A stretch of DNA of 64,000 nt from Pyricularia pennisetigena (lineage: Eukaryota; Ascomycota; Sordariomycetes; Magnaporthales; Pyriculariaceae), in the NCBI RefSeq assembly GCF_004337985.1, contig NW_021940921.1, positions 1,505,758 through 1,569,757 on the forward strand. The letters are read 5' to 3'. The notes under the pieces are model-generated. The model saw nothing but the letters and a program-made list of their open reading frames with translations, did no database searches and was not told the DNA's origin. Positions 12,156-22,820 of the stretch are shown piece by piece (the stretch's first letter is position 1; each line of letters starts with the position of its first letter). The translations under genes were made by a program, and so were the position numbers.

Positions 12156-13236
12156 TCAATGGTATTCATCTGGACCGACGATTCTTCCCGGGGGTCCCTC
12201 GCCGGGTAAATTGTCGTAAACCCAATCCGCGTACCGGGGGCCCGCGGGCTGAACTGTCTGACCTGGCCCGGCATGCTCGTGATAGCCTGACCCTTGGTAC
12301 TGAGGGTGTGGGTACATTGGCCGCGGGTTCTGCGAGTGCTGGTACTGCTGCACCGCACCCGACACCATCTGTGCTCCGGTCCTCAGGAGCTGCGCTCCAC
12401 CCGACATGACAGTAGATAATATCCCCTGGCCCTGCTGGGATCCCTGCCTTTGATATACCGGAGAAGCGCCCGATTCCCAAAAGTATCCCCCCGGGGAACG
12501 GGTGAATGGCTCCATTTGCGTTGACCAGTCCTGCGGTCGCCCGGCCGGATAGCCGTGATGATGCGCCTGCGGATGGCCTTCGTAGTCATAGTCCACGTAG
12601 CTGCCGGGATGTCCCGAGTTCGTATGGCCTTGGTAGTCATAGTCCACGTAGCTGCCGGGATGTCCCGAGTCCTGGTGACCATGGAAGTCATAGTCCGCAT
12701 ATGCCCCGGCGCCCTCGTGGTTTTGTTGCTGCGCGTGCAAAGGGTTATAAACCCCGTTCTGGGCGTCTTCCACAGCCTGTATCGCTTGCTGGGAAGGTGG
12801 CACGTCGTTTTCCCATGTATCAGGATCTTCCGGTTGGTAAGACGGATCTGGAACCCACTCCTGTTGCGGCGGTGGTGGTGGTGGTGACGGCTGTTGCGGT
12901 GGGGGCGCTGGTGGGGCTGAACCCGGCGGTCTTACCGGTCTCCCTGTGCCCAATATCTCGCCATTTGGGCCTTCGATAATCACCTCTTGGTCCCAGTTAA
13001 AATTCTTTGGTGGCTTCGGCGGCTTAGCTCGCAGGTCCGCCAGCTTCTTCTTCTCGCCAAACACTGCATTCCTCAATTGCCCCCAACGAGTCTCTTCTTC
13101 AAAAACCACCCCTTCCTCACAGTTGACCCAACGTCGTGGCCTCGGCGGCAGTAATCTCCCTGTCGTACATGCGCATACCAGTAGGTATGGCCGCGATGCT
13201 GATCGCAAAACAAGAAACGACAAAATGTACATGCAT
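12156..13236 (-). pseudogene. Secreted-like Pro/Gln/Tyr-rich repeat protein with a frame break
   Basis: The long frame ends at 12156 and covers most of about 360 residues: RWVNCEEGVVFEEETRWGQL, a KPPKPPKNF stretch, a proline run of PPPQQPSPPPPPPQQ type, then a 17-residue repeat with core GHPGSYVDYDY present about 2.5 times, then a Gln/Tyr/Gly-rich tail. The best start is the ATG at 13236 in another frame, which opens MHVHFVVSCFAISIAAIP, a plausible signal peptide. The two frames would join near 13130, close to an Arg-Arg pair that could be a Kex2 site. I could not find an intron that joins them in phase, so a one-base frame break (real or assembly) is the simplest reading. Low-complexity secreted proteins of this type are common in plant-associated fungi, often at the wall or interface. 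Confidence 0.55.
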
Positions 13237-13671
13237 GGTCGGGGTGAGAAAAAGAAGAAGAAGAAAAACAAAAAAAAAGAGAATGCCCTGAAATATTAGT
13301 GGGGAGGGGCTTTCAAGATGGAAAGTGAGTTGACAAATCGGGAATTGAAACAAAAAGAAGGTAGTATTTAGCTTCCCGTGGGTGGAGTTCAGTGCTATCA
13401 TCATATGAAATTGCCAACCACAGGTTCACCCCGTCGTATTCAGGATTAGGGTCTGTCGATGGCGGGCTCAGGCAGGTTACATTTACGATTTCATTTCAAC
13501 CTTTCAATTTCGTGTTTAGACTTAAACTGCGGCGCAAAGCTAAATCCTGCAAAGACTGCATTTTGCTTGGATATAGTTGTATTTTTAGTACATCCGACTC
13601 AATGAGCCATCCAGTCTATGTTTATTCACTAATCGTAACCTGAAGTCAGCAATGCCTTCAACACTCCTCTC

Positions 13672-13775
13672 AAAATTGGAGAACCTTAGTGTAATGGGCA
13701 TTATTGACGAAAATTCTAAATTAAGAAGAGAAATAAACTGTGAAGATCAGGCCCCCAGACCTACCATTAAAATGC
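13672..13775. repeat. Rearranged family-1 LTR fragments in inverted orientation
   Basis: Bases 13672-13734 match the 3' part of the family-1 LTR in reverse (TTGGAGAACC...AAGAGAAATAAAC). They are followed directly by the 5' part of the same LTR in forward orientation from about 13739 (TGTGAAGATCAGGCCCCC). The two pieces face away from each other, which needs at least one inversion or two insertions. Confidence 0.65.
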
Positions 13776-13983
13776 ATTAATATTGCACGAATAAGTGAAA
13801 ACTTTAATTAACGTGGATGTACACCGAGTCGCGCAGGACACCGAGCCGCGCACCCTATTTCACATACTAAATCCGTTGGTGCATACCCATGCACTTCGTC
13901 CAGTTCAAACTCAAATTTAACCAAATTTGCGGGGTTGCTGGATTATATTAAACAATTGTTTAGAATTCTTTTTCTTTTTCTTT

Positions 13984-14278
13984 TTAAATACTCCGATGAT
14001 ATAGAAATAGCCGCGCTGTGTTGTTGCTGGAGGCAGCAACATTGGCGTTTTTATCAGCTGCGGACTGGGCACGAGCCGCAAAGCCGCTCCTGTTGCCAGT
14101 CTCGTTAAAATGCTTGTCCTACAAAATGAACCAAAAGAAGTCCCAAGAAGTCAGCCCTATTGATTGTGAAAAAATAAAATGCGAACCAAGTTCGAAACAT
14201 TAGGCAGTTGCTTACGTTGGCAGACTGTATGCGAGAGGCCGCATCCTTGGTCATGGGTGTAGGCTTTTCTTTAGGCAT
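13984..14278 (-). CDS. Small SMP-domain-like protein, two exons (65 aa)
   Basis: Exon 1 is 14278-14216 and exon 2 is 14118-13984, with a 97-bp GTAAGC...TTGTAG intron that keeps the frame at phase 0. The protein opens MPKEKPTPMTKDAASRIQSA and then has SGFAARAQSAADKNAN. These two motifs (DAASRIQSA and GFAARAQSAADKNAN) are the signature of fungal short proteins annotated as seed-maturation-protein-like (SMP), which are hydrophilic and often linked to conidia or stress; the role is not established. The C-terminus is Asn/Ser-rich and ends shortly after. Length and splice sites are intact. Confidence 0.75.
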
Positions 14279-14299
14279 TGCAATGCTTTCAGAGAAATG

Positions 14300-15170
14300 G
14301 CTCAGAAATTTCTCAAAAGTTTGATTTTTGTATGGGCTTTTTCCGAATTTATCAAGGATGGAATTTTATGCTGTTGGTAGGTGTTGAAATCTTTATACAG
14401 ATGTAGCTGTGTCTGCGATACCATTTTTATAAATACTACTGTCGTAGTAGCCACATTTTTCGCACCTTGTTTAATTTTAGGTTTGTTGGATTTTCCACCA
14501 TTTATTTTAAAGGATTTGTCGGGTTGACTTCTGTTCTCAACAGAAAAGATGGGGTTCCAAATGATGGCATGTGCTCCGTCGTGTTCATATGAGTGTTGTA
14601 AGGTCATTCGAGATGCAAAGCTTGCGTAATGTCAGCATTCGTCCTCCAATGTAAGACTGGCAGTTTTTGTGAGCTGTATATGAATGATAAAGTTGAACGT
14701 AAAAACCGCCCTTCGCCGATCGGACCGCCGAACTTTATTCAGTCGACAGGATGGCGGAAATTTAATCTGTGTGGAGTGGCGAGCCGCAAGATGAAACCTT
14801 GCAACCATCTTTAAATAAGAGACGTCATCCGGGTGGCAGGCAACATTTGTACAAACCACTTATTGCTCTGTTAAGCTTCTTTGAAAGTTTTGCCTCTCGT
14901 TCGGCTGTGTGGCAACCCTGTCAAAGTTCATCAACACACATATCGGTATTTGGCAGAACGCACTCTCAAATAGTGGACTAGCCAATCGCAACATCTGGAT
15001 GGCTGAAAGCTGTTTTGATCTGTATGTTTGAGTTTAAAATATTGCGTATTTCCCCCCCAATTGCAATTATGAAAGCATAGGGTCTCCTTTTGCAAGCCGC
15101 AAAATCAGTTCGTTAAGAAAAAAGAGTCAACTCAGGCTATCGCTTTTATTCTTTCTTTCTCCGTTTGTTA
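14300..15170. other. No recognisable gene
   Basis: Short frames on both strands only; none has a known motif, a signal peptide or splice-supported extension. Composition is AT-rich. Confidence 0.4.
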
Positions 15171-15189
15171 GATTTTGAAGCAAGACGAA

Positions 15190-15896
15190 ATGATGGACTC
15201 TGCTTCCCTTTCCCTGGCCATCCAGCTGATGCTGGAAGACTTGGACGCCCTAAAGTCCGGAATAAAGGGCAAGGGCCGGGAAAACGACGGGCCCCCTGAT
15301 ATTGCCATCGCCACGGAGTTCTTCCGAAAGGAACTCGCAACACAAGCAGTTCTTGCGTCCGATCGAACCATGTGCGAAAGTATTGCTGAGGCCGTGACCA
15401 AAGATGCTGACACAATCAGGTGCCTCGACCCAGAGCAGGCACAGCGGGATACTCAGCTCGACGACGAGCTCGTCGACAAGCTGAAGCTCCTCTACGTTAC
15501 CGACCGGGAAGAGCCAGTGGAAGATAACCAAGACCAGGACCATGAGCTGAGGCGGAGTCTTCCTTGTGGGGCGCTCGCCGCGTTGTTAAGCGGCGCCCAA
15601 GTAGGAATTGCACCGGTTGCGGCGACGAGTTTGACTTTATCAATGTGGCGCGCTGTTCCTGTTCCCACGAATACTGCCGAGGGTGTCTGAACTCTCTTTT
15701 CCAAGCCTTAACTCTTGACGAGTCGCTGTACCCCCCGCGCTGCTGCCAGCAGCGCATAAGCTTAGGAGCGCAGGAAACACTGTCCCCGTGCCTGTGGACA
15801 CCCCCGAACTCTGGAGAAGCGTTTGTTGGCGTGGGGCCTGGCTTGCCAGCTTTGGCAACGCATGGAGATGCAGAAAAGGCTGTTTGGAGAAAGTGA
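15190..15896 (+). pseudogene. RBR-type (RING-IBR) E3 ubiquitin ligase, frameshifted and truncated
   Basis: The N-terminal frame starts MMDSASLSLAIQLMLEDLDAL and continues through GKGREND and an AxxSDRxMCESIAEAV helix, the usual N-terminus of fungal RBR ligases. Near 15560 the reading moves to another frame that carries the RING1: C-x2-C, then CSCSHEYCRGCL, then PPRCCQQRI. After that the family-specific sequence ends and the frame stops at 15896. RING2 and the catalytic cysteine are missing, so no active ligase can be made. RBR ligases transfer ubiquitin through a RING2 cysteine thioester. The ATG at 15190 is preferred over an in-frame one at 15175 on N-terminal similarity. Confidence 0.75.
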
Positions 15897-15959
15897 TGCA
15901 GAATTGTTGGCAACAACCATGTGAATAGCGTCATGTTGGAAAAATAATTACTGGTAACA

Positions 15960-16270
15960 CCCACTACTTGAGTGACACTACACTGCGTTCCGCTTACTTA
16001 TTTCGTTCCACGAATGAAGTGCTGAGGATGGAATTCGGCCTTCAAGTTTTGAACTTGGCATTTTTAAAAACAGTGCGAAAGCTTTGGGAGGAGTTAAGAA
16101 GTGTACGGAGTATACGCCCGGAGGGCATAGCGGAGCTACGTGACGAAGTCACTATTAATCTGTCTGGAGGTTTGCGACCTACAGTCCTATTGTTTACTTT
16201 TACGGATTGATGAAGGCCGTAGGTCGAAAACAGCAGCCTGATTTATTAGGCCTTTGTTATTCACCATGTT
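15960..16270. other. No recognisable gene between RBR relic and LTR
   Basis: An 80-codon frame at 15968-16210 has no motif that I recognise. Confidence 0.35.
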
Positions 16271-16273
16271 CGC

Positions 16274-16467
16274 TGTGACATTTGGACCATGAGATCACCA
16301 GACCCTAACCCTGACCCCTGACCAACGACCCACCAGGGTGATACCTTCATCGACGTCGCGTCAAGCTCAGAACTTTGTTTGTTTCCTTTCTTCTCCTCAG
16401 AGTAGAATCTTCGTCGATAGATGCCAGTAGACTAGCTTCCGTGCTATGCCTACCCCGGGCCGTGACA
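16274..16467 (+). repeat. Family-2 LTR (solo), TGTGACATTTGG...GGCCGTGACA
   Basis: A 194-bp unit with TG...CA ends that matches the 3' LTR of the chromovirus at 62684-62876 along its whole length in opposite orientation. No target duplication is visible because a family-1 LTR fragment abuts the right end. Confidence 0.8.
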
Positions 16468-16544
16468 CACCCTTTGTCCGATCCCTGGCTCGGCGTGGAG
16501 CCGAGTCGTGATTCTGAGGGTAGGTCTGGGGCCTGATCCTCACA
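16468..16544 (-). repeat. Family-1 LTR 5' fragment
   Basis: Seventy-seven bases matching the first part of the family-1 LTR in reverse, ending at its TG terminus (CCTCACA at 16544). It joins the family-2 LTR end with no intervening base. Confidence 0.75.
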
Positions 16545-17340
16545 CTGGCTATAGTTGTGCCTTTGAGGATTAAGAAAAACAGAGTACCAAAGTTTTTGGC
16601 GGATGAAACAGCTATTTTTGCACTTTTTTACAGCCGCTTAAATGTATTATGCAAACTACCGTAAATATTTTACTATTTATACCACAACTGGGAAGAGGTC
16701 GAAAGGGACCCTGGAGTACTTGCATAAATAAGAAATCACGCGATGGGTAACCAAAAATACCATAGTACCGGGCGGAAAAATCCCTCCCTTGTCACCGTAT
16801 TTATATACGTGGGCTTTTGTTAATTTTACCATCTGCGGGAATTGTAAATATCTACTTAATTCTTTCTTCGTTAAAATTGTTACTAAAATCGGCAACGCCG
16901 CCAAGGCACATAGTACGGGACGAAGGAACTAAGGGTAAGGACGTTTACCCTTACCACTATAATAAATATATAGTAGTTTTTTTCAAATCGTGCATCTGAG
17001 TAATACATAATACGTGGTAGGTATATCTATATTTATATTTTACTGTCATGCGTTCAATGCCTGGCAAAAAATAATATATGACTTGCAATCCGTCCTATAT
17101 TTATCATCAGATTGGTGCTTCAGATACGGATTGTTTTCTAATTTAATTTGATTTGCAACCTCTACGACTATTTCCCTTTTCTTCTGCGTTTATTTTATCC
17201 ATACCTCGAAAATCCACCTAAAAGCCCTCACAACTACCCGGCTATTCATACCAACCTTTATTCATACCAACCTTTAGTCCTTTACTTTCTCTTTATCCGA
17301 ATATTTATTTGTTAACACTCAACATTTAGAATATCTTCAA
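16545..17340. other. AT-rich intergenic DNA upstream of a secreted-protein gene
   Basis: No coding frame of note. The last 130 bases before the ATG at 17349 are pyrimidine-rich with a duplicated TTCATACCAACCTTT word (about 17247-17274), as expected of a fungal promoter and 5' UTR. Confidence 0.45.
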
Positions 17341-17348
17341 GCTGAAAA

Positions 17349-17669
17349 ATGCGTTCTGGGGTTTTAATCGCCGCCTTTTGCATTGCCGGTGCTGTCGCCG
17401 ATACGGAATTCTCCAACCCCAAGATTGCCCGCCGTGCGGATGAAGTTAAACCCTTAGGCATATACCGTCAACGCTGTGTCGACCAATGTTTCGAAGCTAT
17501 GAAAAAAAACAACGGTATTCCTGACTTAAATAATAATCTGCTCAAGAATTACTGCACAACTTGGTGCCTGAGTCTAAAATTCCCTCAAACGGTCAGGGAG
17601 ATAGAAGAATTGTGCAAAGAAAATATGGAGTGGAGGTGGCTATTGACGCCGCAACGGCCATCAAATTAA
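17349..17669 (+). CDS. Small secreted cysteine-containing protein, effector candidate (106 aa)
   Basis: The ATG at 17349 opens MRSGVLIAAFCIAGAVA, a signal peptide with a likely cut before Asp-Thr-Glu. An Arg-Arg pair about ten residues later could be a Kex2 site. The mature part has two C-x3-C motifs (CVDQC and CTTWC) about 27 residues apart plus one further cysteine (ELCKEN). That pattern predicts a helical hairpin pinned by disulfides, as in many small fungal effectors. I know no named family for it. No intron is needed. A conserved 3' flank (17677-17731) and a solo LTR with target duplication (17768) follow. Confidence 0.72.
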   Translation: MRSGVLIAAFCIAGAVADTEFSNPKIARRADEVKPLGIYRQRCVDQCFEAMKKNNGIPDLNNNLLKNYCTTWCLSLKFPQTVREIEELCKENMEWRWLLTPQRPSN

Positions 17670-17676
17670 GTTAGGG

Positions 17677-17731
17677 TTAGGGTTTTAATTCGCGTTTTCA
17701 TTTTATTCTAAGCTATTTTGCTAGTTGTTTT
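17677..17731 (+). repeat. Second copy of the shared 3' flank
   Basis: TTAGGGTTTTAATTCGCG... with ATTCTAAGCTATTTTGCTA, matching 11298-11352. It begins 7 bp after the stop codon, so it probably lies in the transcript's 3' UTR. Confidence 0.7.
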
Positions 17732-17767
17732 GCTGTACAAAGGGAAGTAAAATAGAAAAATAATAAT

Positions 17768-17938
17768 TGTGAGGATCAGGCCCCCAGACCTACCCTCAGA
17801 ATCACGACTCGGCTCCACGCCGAGCCAGGGATCAGACAAAGGGTCGTTGATTGTAGTTTCTCTCTTCTCTTCAGTTTAGAATTTTCATTAATAGCGACTA
17901 ATACACTGAGGTTCTCCAATATATGCCTGGCCGTGACA
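17768..17938 (+). repeat. Family-1 solo LTR with 5-bp target duplication ATAAT
   Basis: TGTGAGGATC...CCGTGACA flanked by ATAAT on both sides (17763-17767 and 17939-17943). The copy is 171 bp because about 40 bases of the middle are deleted relative to the 210-bp form. The direct repeat proves retroviral-type integration and later LTR-LTR recombination. Confidence 0.9.
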
Positions 17939-18174
17939 ATAATCGGGAAAATAAAGAATTAAGCGACGGGCTACCCATAGCTGGCCGGGTTTTTAATAAG
18001 GGGGGTGAACAGCCTGAACTTCTTTGTCCTCGGTGTTGTATGTTTTGTTTTTGCCCACCTCCCTTGGCGGCGCCAGTCCATTTTGCCTCCCACCAATATG
18101 ATTCAAAAGTACGTACGCACCTGGTAATCGCTGTCCAGAAAATTTTCAAGAGCAGTTTAATCGGGATTTAAGTA

Positions 18175-18510
18175 GTTAATCGTAACTCAACATATTGGTA
18201 TGTAGTTCGACAATAGGAATGATGAGAACTTGGTATAGCGGCCTCGCCATTTGATCGTTTTCCAAATCGCCTGCATCCCCAAGACTGATAAGGGTCACGG
18301 TGGATAAAAGCGCGCCGGAGGAGACGCCGCCGATTGCCCAACGGGTTAGGTCTAAGAGGGTGGGGCCGCTGTTTTGTATGTCGGAGAGGGTCCATTCCTT
18401 ACGTTAACGATGCCGTCATCGATAGCGGCCGGGTAGGGTTTTTCAGGAGCCAGTCGGTAGCCGACGGAGCAGACGACACCGCGAGCGGCTGCGAGGTTGG
18501 AGCAGTAAAA
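18175..18510 (-). pseudogene. Alpha/beta-hydrolase fold-3 (HSL/acetyl-esterase type) fragment
   Basis: Minus-strand frames give VCSVGYRLAPEKPYPAAIDDG and, after a one-frame shift near 18405, LTRWAIGGVSSGALLSTVTL and VLIIPIVELH. YRLAPE-x-PFPAA-DD and the G-x-S-x-G nucleophile elbow (here GVSSG) are the core motifs of this hydrolase family. The oxyanion-hole HGG segment before it and the catalytic Asp and His after it are absent, so this is a broken fragment. Confidence 0.7.
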
Positions 18511-18519
18511 AAATGAAAG

Positions 18520-21500
18520 CAAGATATTAAAAAGATGCCGAAACTAGATTTCCCTATCTGGTTTTGAACAATTTATATTTGCGTATATACGCGTTAGTAG
18601 GTCCAGCTCGCTCGAGTTATCCCCGAGGACGAAACCACCCCGTGGAACCAGATAAAAACGGGCCATCAAGATTCGGGCTTCGGTGAGTTAGTCCCTGGAG
18701 TTAGAATAAGGACGATCAAGGTTTGCAGCTGCACCTCTTCTGTTAAAGCGGGAACGATATCGAGTTTCGTTTTCACTAATGCGTGTGTAAGCTGTCGTAT
18801 CGACGCATTTTCGTGGAGGTAAAGGCCAATAGGACAGGCCCGTCGCAAAATTCACCGCTGACCAGCATCAACTTTACCGCCAATTCTTCGTCATGGACCC
18901 GTAACTCGCAACCGATTTTATGTTTGATCACATACGCAGATGGATCAGATGCCTCGCAGACAGCGACCTGTTGGGGGTAGGATATTGTGGCAGCGAGCAA
19001 GTATCCTTGTCACTTATAAGCAAGATGTCCAGGCACTTTAGCTCCGTTGTTGATGCTACCCAGTCTACATCCTTACAGCGGGCACAGTTCATCACAGAGG
19101 CCTCCTACTGAGTGCATCTGCGGTCACACGAGGATGGCTCCCGGGGACCAAGTTGGGAATGCTGCACAAGTCAGTTCAGTTTCAATTTTCTAAGGATAAT
19201 CGATGCGAAGCATCATCTGTTAAGCCTTATGCTCACGCCAGCTGTTACCCGCCCTTAACCCTTTTCTTTTCCCTTCCCTTTGGGTTTCTCTTAAAACTTG
19301 ACATCTTCTGTATCTTCCAATTTCGGCGTCGATCAAATAGGGGCTTTTTTCCATCATAGAAAGGGACGAATAATGAAACTAGAGTGAGATGGAAAAAGAC
19401 GTTCGGAAATGCGGACGAGAAAATCAGAGTGGGCCCAGGGGAATCGTACCACGTAAACGAACTCTCAGTGCTTATTTGGGGTGGGAGATCTTTTTCTGGT
19501 GGAGATCCCGGCCTCAGAAGCACCTTAGCCGATTTCCGATATCGAGTTGGTGCTGGTGCCTGGATCGATGCGCCAATAATCCCTTTAGGGCTCACTATGT
19601 GTTATGTGATTGGACGAACGGACTGGAATATATATTCATTTGTATACAAAACATCATATGTACCCCAAACTGACATATCACGGCCGTGACATGGTCACCA
19701 CTGATTGGGAAAGTTCGTTTTTAGGCAAGGTTTGGTCATCGAGGCAATCACGCCGGATATGTATTGGCAGGGATTGAAGACATGTTTTGGAAGACACAGT
19801 TCAAATGCTTCTATCCCAAAACGAATCTTTTGCGATGCCTCTTTGGACATCGAAATTTTAATAATGCCTGCCTTTTTTATATTTTTACATTTAGTTTTAA
19901 ATTTTCGAATAAATTTACTTTATTAAAATCGCTTTCGCAATATTACCGGGCGTATGCTATTTATATAATACTGTTTATAAAAAACTTAAAGGGGATATTT
20001 GATATTATAAATAATGGCCTATATATAAATATATTATGTGGTATTACAAATAATATTAGTAAAGAGTGTATATATTGGCCTATTTTCACGTTAATCATGC
20101 GTATAACACTACACTATATGTAAAAGAAATTAAATTCGCGCATTAAATAATATATTAGTATATGTTTTTTAAATGCGCGACTTTTACCACGGGCGGTGAA
20201 AACCGATTTACGTGGTAATTATAACATTTGCGCCGAAATGCTGGTCTCCATCTGTGTCACTAGAGCTAGTCCTAGAACTAGCTGCGGGATTAACGTGAGT
20301 TAGTAGCTCTTTGGCCTGCATAGTTTGTCAGTCAGACCAGCCGACTGATCAGGCTCTGATACGACATCCCTCCCTCGCTTAGTCTTGCACATGCTGAGTT
20401 ATTAACTCTTACCGCCGCTTTATTCCAGCCGGTGGCTCTGAGGGTGGTGCCCTGGGAAACGACTGCGCATGATGTTGATCCTTTTTATGCGTACTCTGTA
20501 ACTTGCGGCCAATACCGAGAAGGGGGGTTGGAGCAAAGGTCTTGATAGAGTGAATATCAAAATAGTAAGCATTTTGATGGCGGGGATCGGTAAGGATAGT
20601 CAGGCCCGTGACCAAGCGGCGACAGGGGCTGTTGGGTTATGGGATGCTTGTATTTTGCTACTGACCTGACACGTCGGTGCTTCGTAAAGTGTTTTCCATG
20701 GATATCCCGTCACCGCTGGTTTAGGATGTGATTTTCTCGCTGTTAACAAGAACTTCGTCGTTAAACTGACCCAAAAGAGCATGGAAATAATAGTTTGCCT
20801 TTGTCATGCGGTTTAAGTCACGGGCAATTAAAACTAGCTGACTTATGGATTAACTCAATGAATCATAATCGTTGTGCTAGCCTTGAGCAACTTGAAGGTT
20901 TCCGCATTATTTATGTGTATTGACAAGTGTCAAAAAGCATAGCACTAATATTAGAAGCTCATCAAAAGTCACAATTTGCCGAAGATGAAAGCTAAAGTAA
21001 CACAAAATATAATGTTAGGACCAAACGGAAATGAAATTGAAGATGAATCAAGTCTCTTCATACATATGTACAGAATTAAAATTGATAATGAATTGCAGAC
21101 TGCAGGGTGAATAAGAAATCTGGGGTAAATCGAAAGAGTCGGTTACAATGGGTCATACAAGATCTACAGGGGACGCAATTGTTAACAATTTTTTGACAGT
21201 TTTCATTTCCAACCGCTTCACTGCTTGGAGAAAGTGTATTTTGAGTAGAACTAAACACTATTACTTATTATAAAAAGTTAAAGTATATTATAGGTATATA
21301 AAATAAAAATAAGTTACCTATTGAAATTGTAACATTAGTTGTTGCGATATCATAGTTTGGTGTAAAGGGTAAGTTTTGGTAGGAATTTAATTCTGTCGCT
21401 TTATTTTAGCGACTCACTATACTTTATGCCTTTGACATATTTATAGCAAATCAAAATATGCTATCTATTATTCCTTGGCGCACGTGTACCAAAGTTCAAT

Positions 21501-21740
21501 CATGTCCTTACCCAAGTGAAAGTACTCACGGAACTATTTTTGGATTAATATAATATTCGGGGATTCTACTAGGACTAGCCATAGATCTGATGGAAGTGAC
21601 TTCTACTACTTAATTGAGGCCAATTTCCTGATTTTGATAGCTGCGTTTTACAAATATCCCATCTACCATTCATTCCTTCCCAGTTTTACCTACAATTGAT
21701 TAAATCTAAGATAAATCCAGGTATTCGTCTGAAACCTTTA
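18520..21740. other. Long stretch without a supported gene
   Basis: Only unassigned short frames. The part 19860-20160 is extremely AT-rich and reads as Ile/Asn/Tyr/Phe-rich, which could be mutated repeat or organelle-like DNA. A repeat word lies at 20255-20283. Minus frames at 20409-20782 could form a small two-exon gene but nothing supports it. Confidence 0.4.
20255..20283 (+). repeat. Short dispersed repeat GTGTCACTAGA..TAGTCCTAGAACTA
   Basis: The same roughly 29-base word (two differences) occurs at 26221-26249, just before a transposon end. It contains a CTAG-rich near-palindrome. It is probably the end of an older element that I cannot name. Confidence 0.5.
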
Positions 21741-21746
21741 AAAGCA

Positions 21747-22246
21747 ATGCATTTCATCTTCCCTTTCGTTATCGCAGCCCTGGCCCCCGTAGCCTTTACG
21801 GCCCCGGTGCGCTCTTTTGACAGAACGGACGGTGTTGTAGCTCGTGGTAATAGTAAGTATCGTTATTTTAAATGCAGCAAAAATCAAGAACATATGGAAT
21901 TATTTACGGAATTTGGCTTACGAAATTCGTTACACAATTTATAGATATTTATGAAGCTTCAACCGGCGAAGCTTTAGGCAAGCGAGCGGCTGCTGGCGCG
22001 TGGTTCATGGACAGTGACGATGACTACACACCGCCGACGACACCTAGAACACGCCAAAGACAAGCCGAAGCTGCAGCGGCAGCGCGTCAAGCTGAGTTAG
22101 AAAGGCAAAGGAAAAAGGCCGAAGACAAGCAGGCCGCTAAGGAGGCGAAGGCAGCGCGGAAAAAGGAGCGTGCCGACGCGCGTAAAAATCAAGGATTTTG
22201 CGGCATTTTTCCCAATAGCAAAGCTCGGTGTGATCCCAATGCATGA
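21747..22246 (+). CDS. Secreted coiled-coil protein, effector candidate, two exons (135 aa)
   Basis: Exon 1 (21747-21852) opens MHFIFPFVIAALAPVAFTA, a signal peptide. A 92-bp intron 21853-21944 has GTAAGT, a CTTAC branch site and TATAG. Exon 2 (21945-22246) keeps the frame. The mature protein has an Arg-rich N-terminus, a Lys-Arg (GKR) Kex2-like site, an acidic DSDDDYTPPTTP patch, then about 50 residues rich in Ala/Glu/Lys/Arg that should form a long helix or coiled coil, and a C-terminal tail with two cysteines (GFCGIFPNSKARC). The function is unknown. The in-frame ATG at 21696 lies upstream of the signal peptide and is rejected as start. Confidence 0.75.
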
Positions 22247-22299
22247 ATTAAATTAGAATAGTTGGCGCAGTTGGTCGAGCAAGTTTGGATATAGCCTGG

Positions 22300-22580
22300 C
22301 TTTTGGCAATGATTGAATTTGTCGCTGACAACGTTGGATACTTTACTGAGGGCACCCCCAACTTCTTCTATCCTTTTCCGAATGTGGGTCATACCTCTTG
22401 TCTCTATTTGATGTTCTCTCCTTCTACCAGCGCACAGGCTCATGATGAGGGCGACATTGCGTACATTGATTGCAATTACAAGCGAAAGGATGACCAAAAA
22501 ATAAAACATTGCATGGCGGGCCTTTTGATACAGCTCGCTCAGGTTAGGCCTTCCTTACCAGACGATGCCAAGCGCTGGAA
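22300..22580 (+). pseudogene. NACHT NTPase receptor fragment
   Basis: The segment GDIAYIDCNYKRKDDQKIKH followed by LLIQLAQVRPSLPD is the part of fungal NACHT proteins that follows Walker A (the AYIYCNF-x-x-KDEQ helix and the LLxQL...RPSLP stretch). No P-loop precedes it and no sensor region follows. It is a relic of a NACHT-ankyrin or NACHT-WD40 receptor. Confidence 0.65.
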
Positions 22581-22820
22581 GGTGAAAAGGCGCCAAGGCG
22601 ATAGGCCCACTTCTAAAAGCCTACGGCTCCGGAACAATTACTGGCGAGGCTGCCCTTAAAGCTGTTGTGAATTAATCTGGCGGAATATTCCTCATTCCAT
22701 TTCCCAGTCTTTGTTCGGCATTATTTATCTACTTTCTGCTCACACCGGTTGTTTTTTTTCTCTTAGCACCGCCACCTTTAACGCCCCAGGAGTCGCAAGA
22801 ATTACCGCCATGCTATTGTT

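Noticed and set aside
12506..12979. Plus-strand proteins opposite the Pro/Tyr-rich gene
   Set aside because: They are long only because of the GC-rich repeat on the other strand; no start context, motif or signal peptide.
17671..17688. Telomere repeat (GTTAGGGTTAGGG)
   Set aside because: Only two units and part of the shared 3' flank. The related CCCTAACCCTGACCCCTG in the family-2 LTR shows such words occur by chance or in repeats. No telomere is implied.
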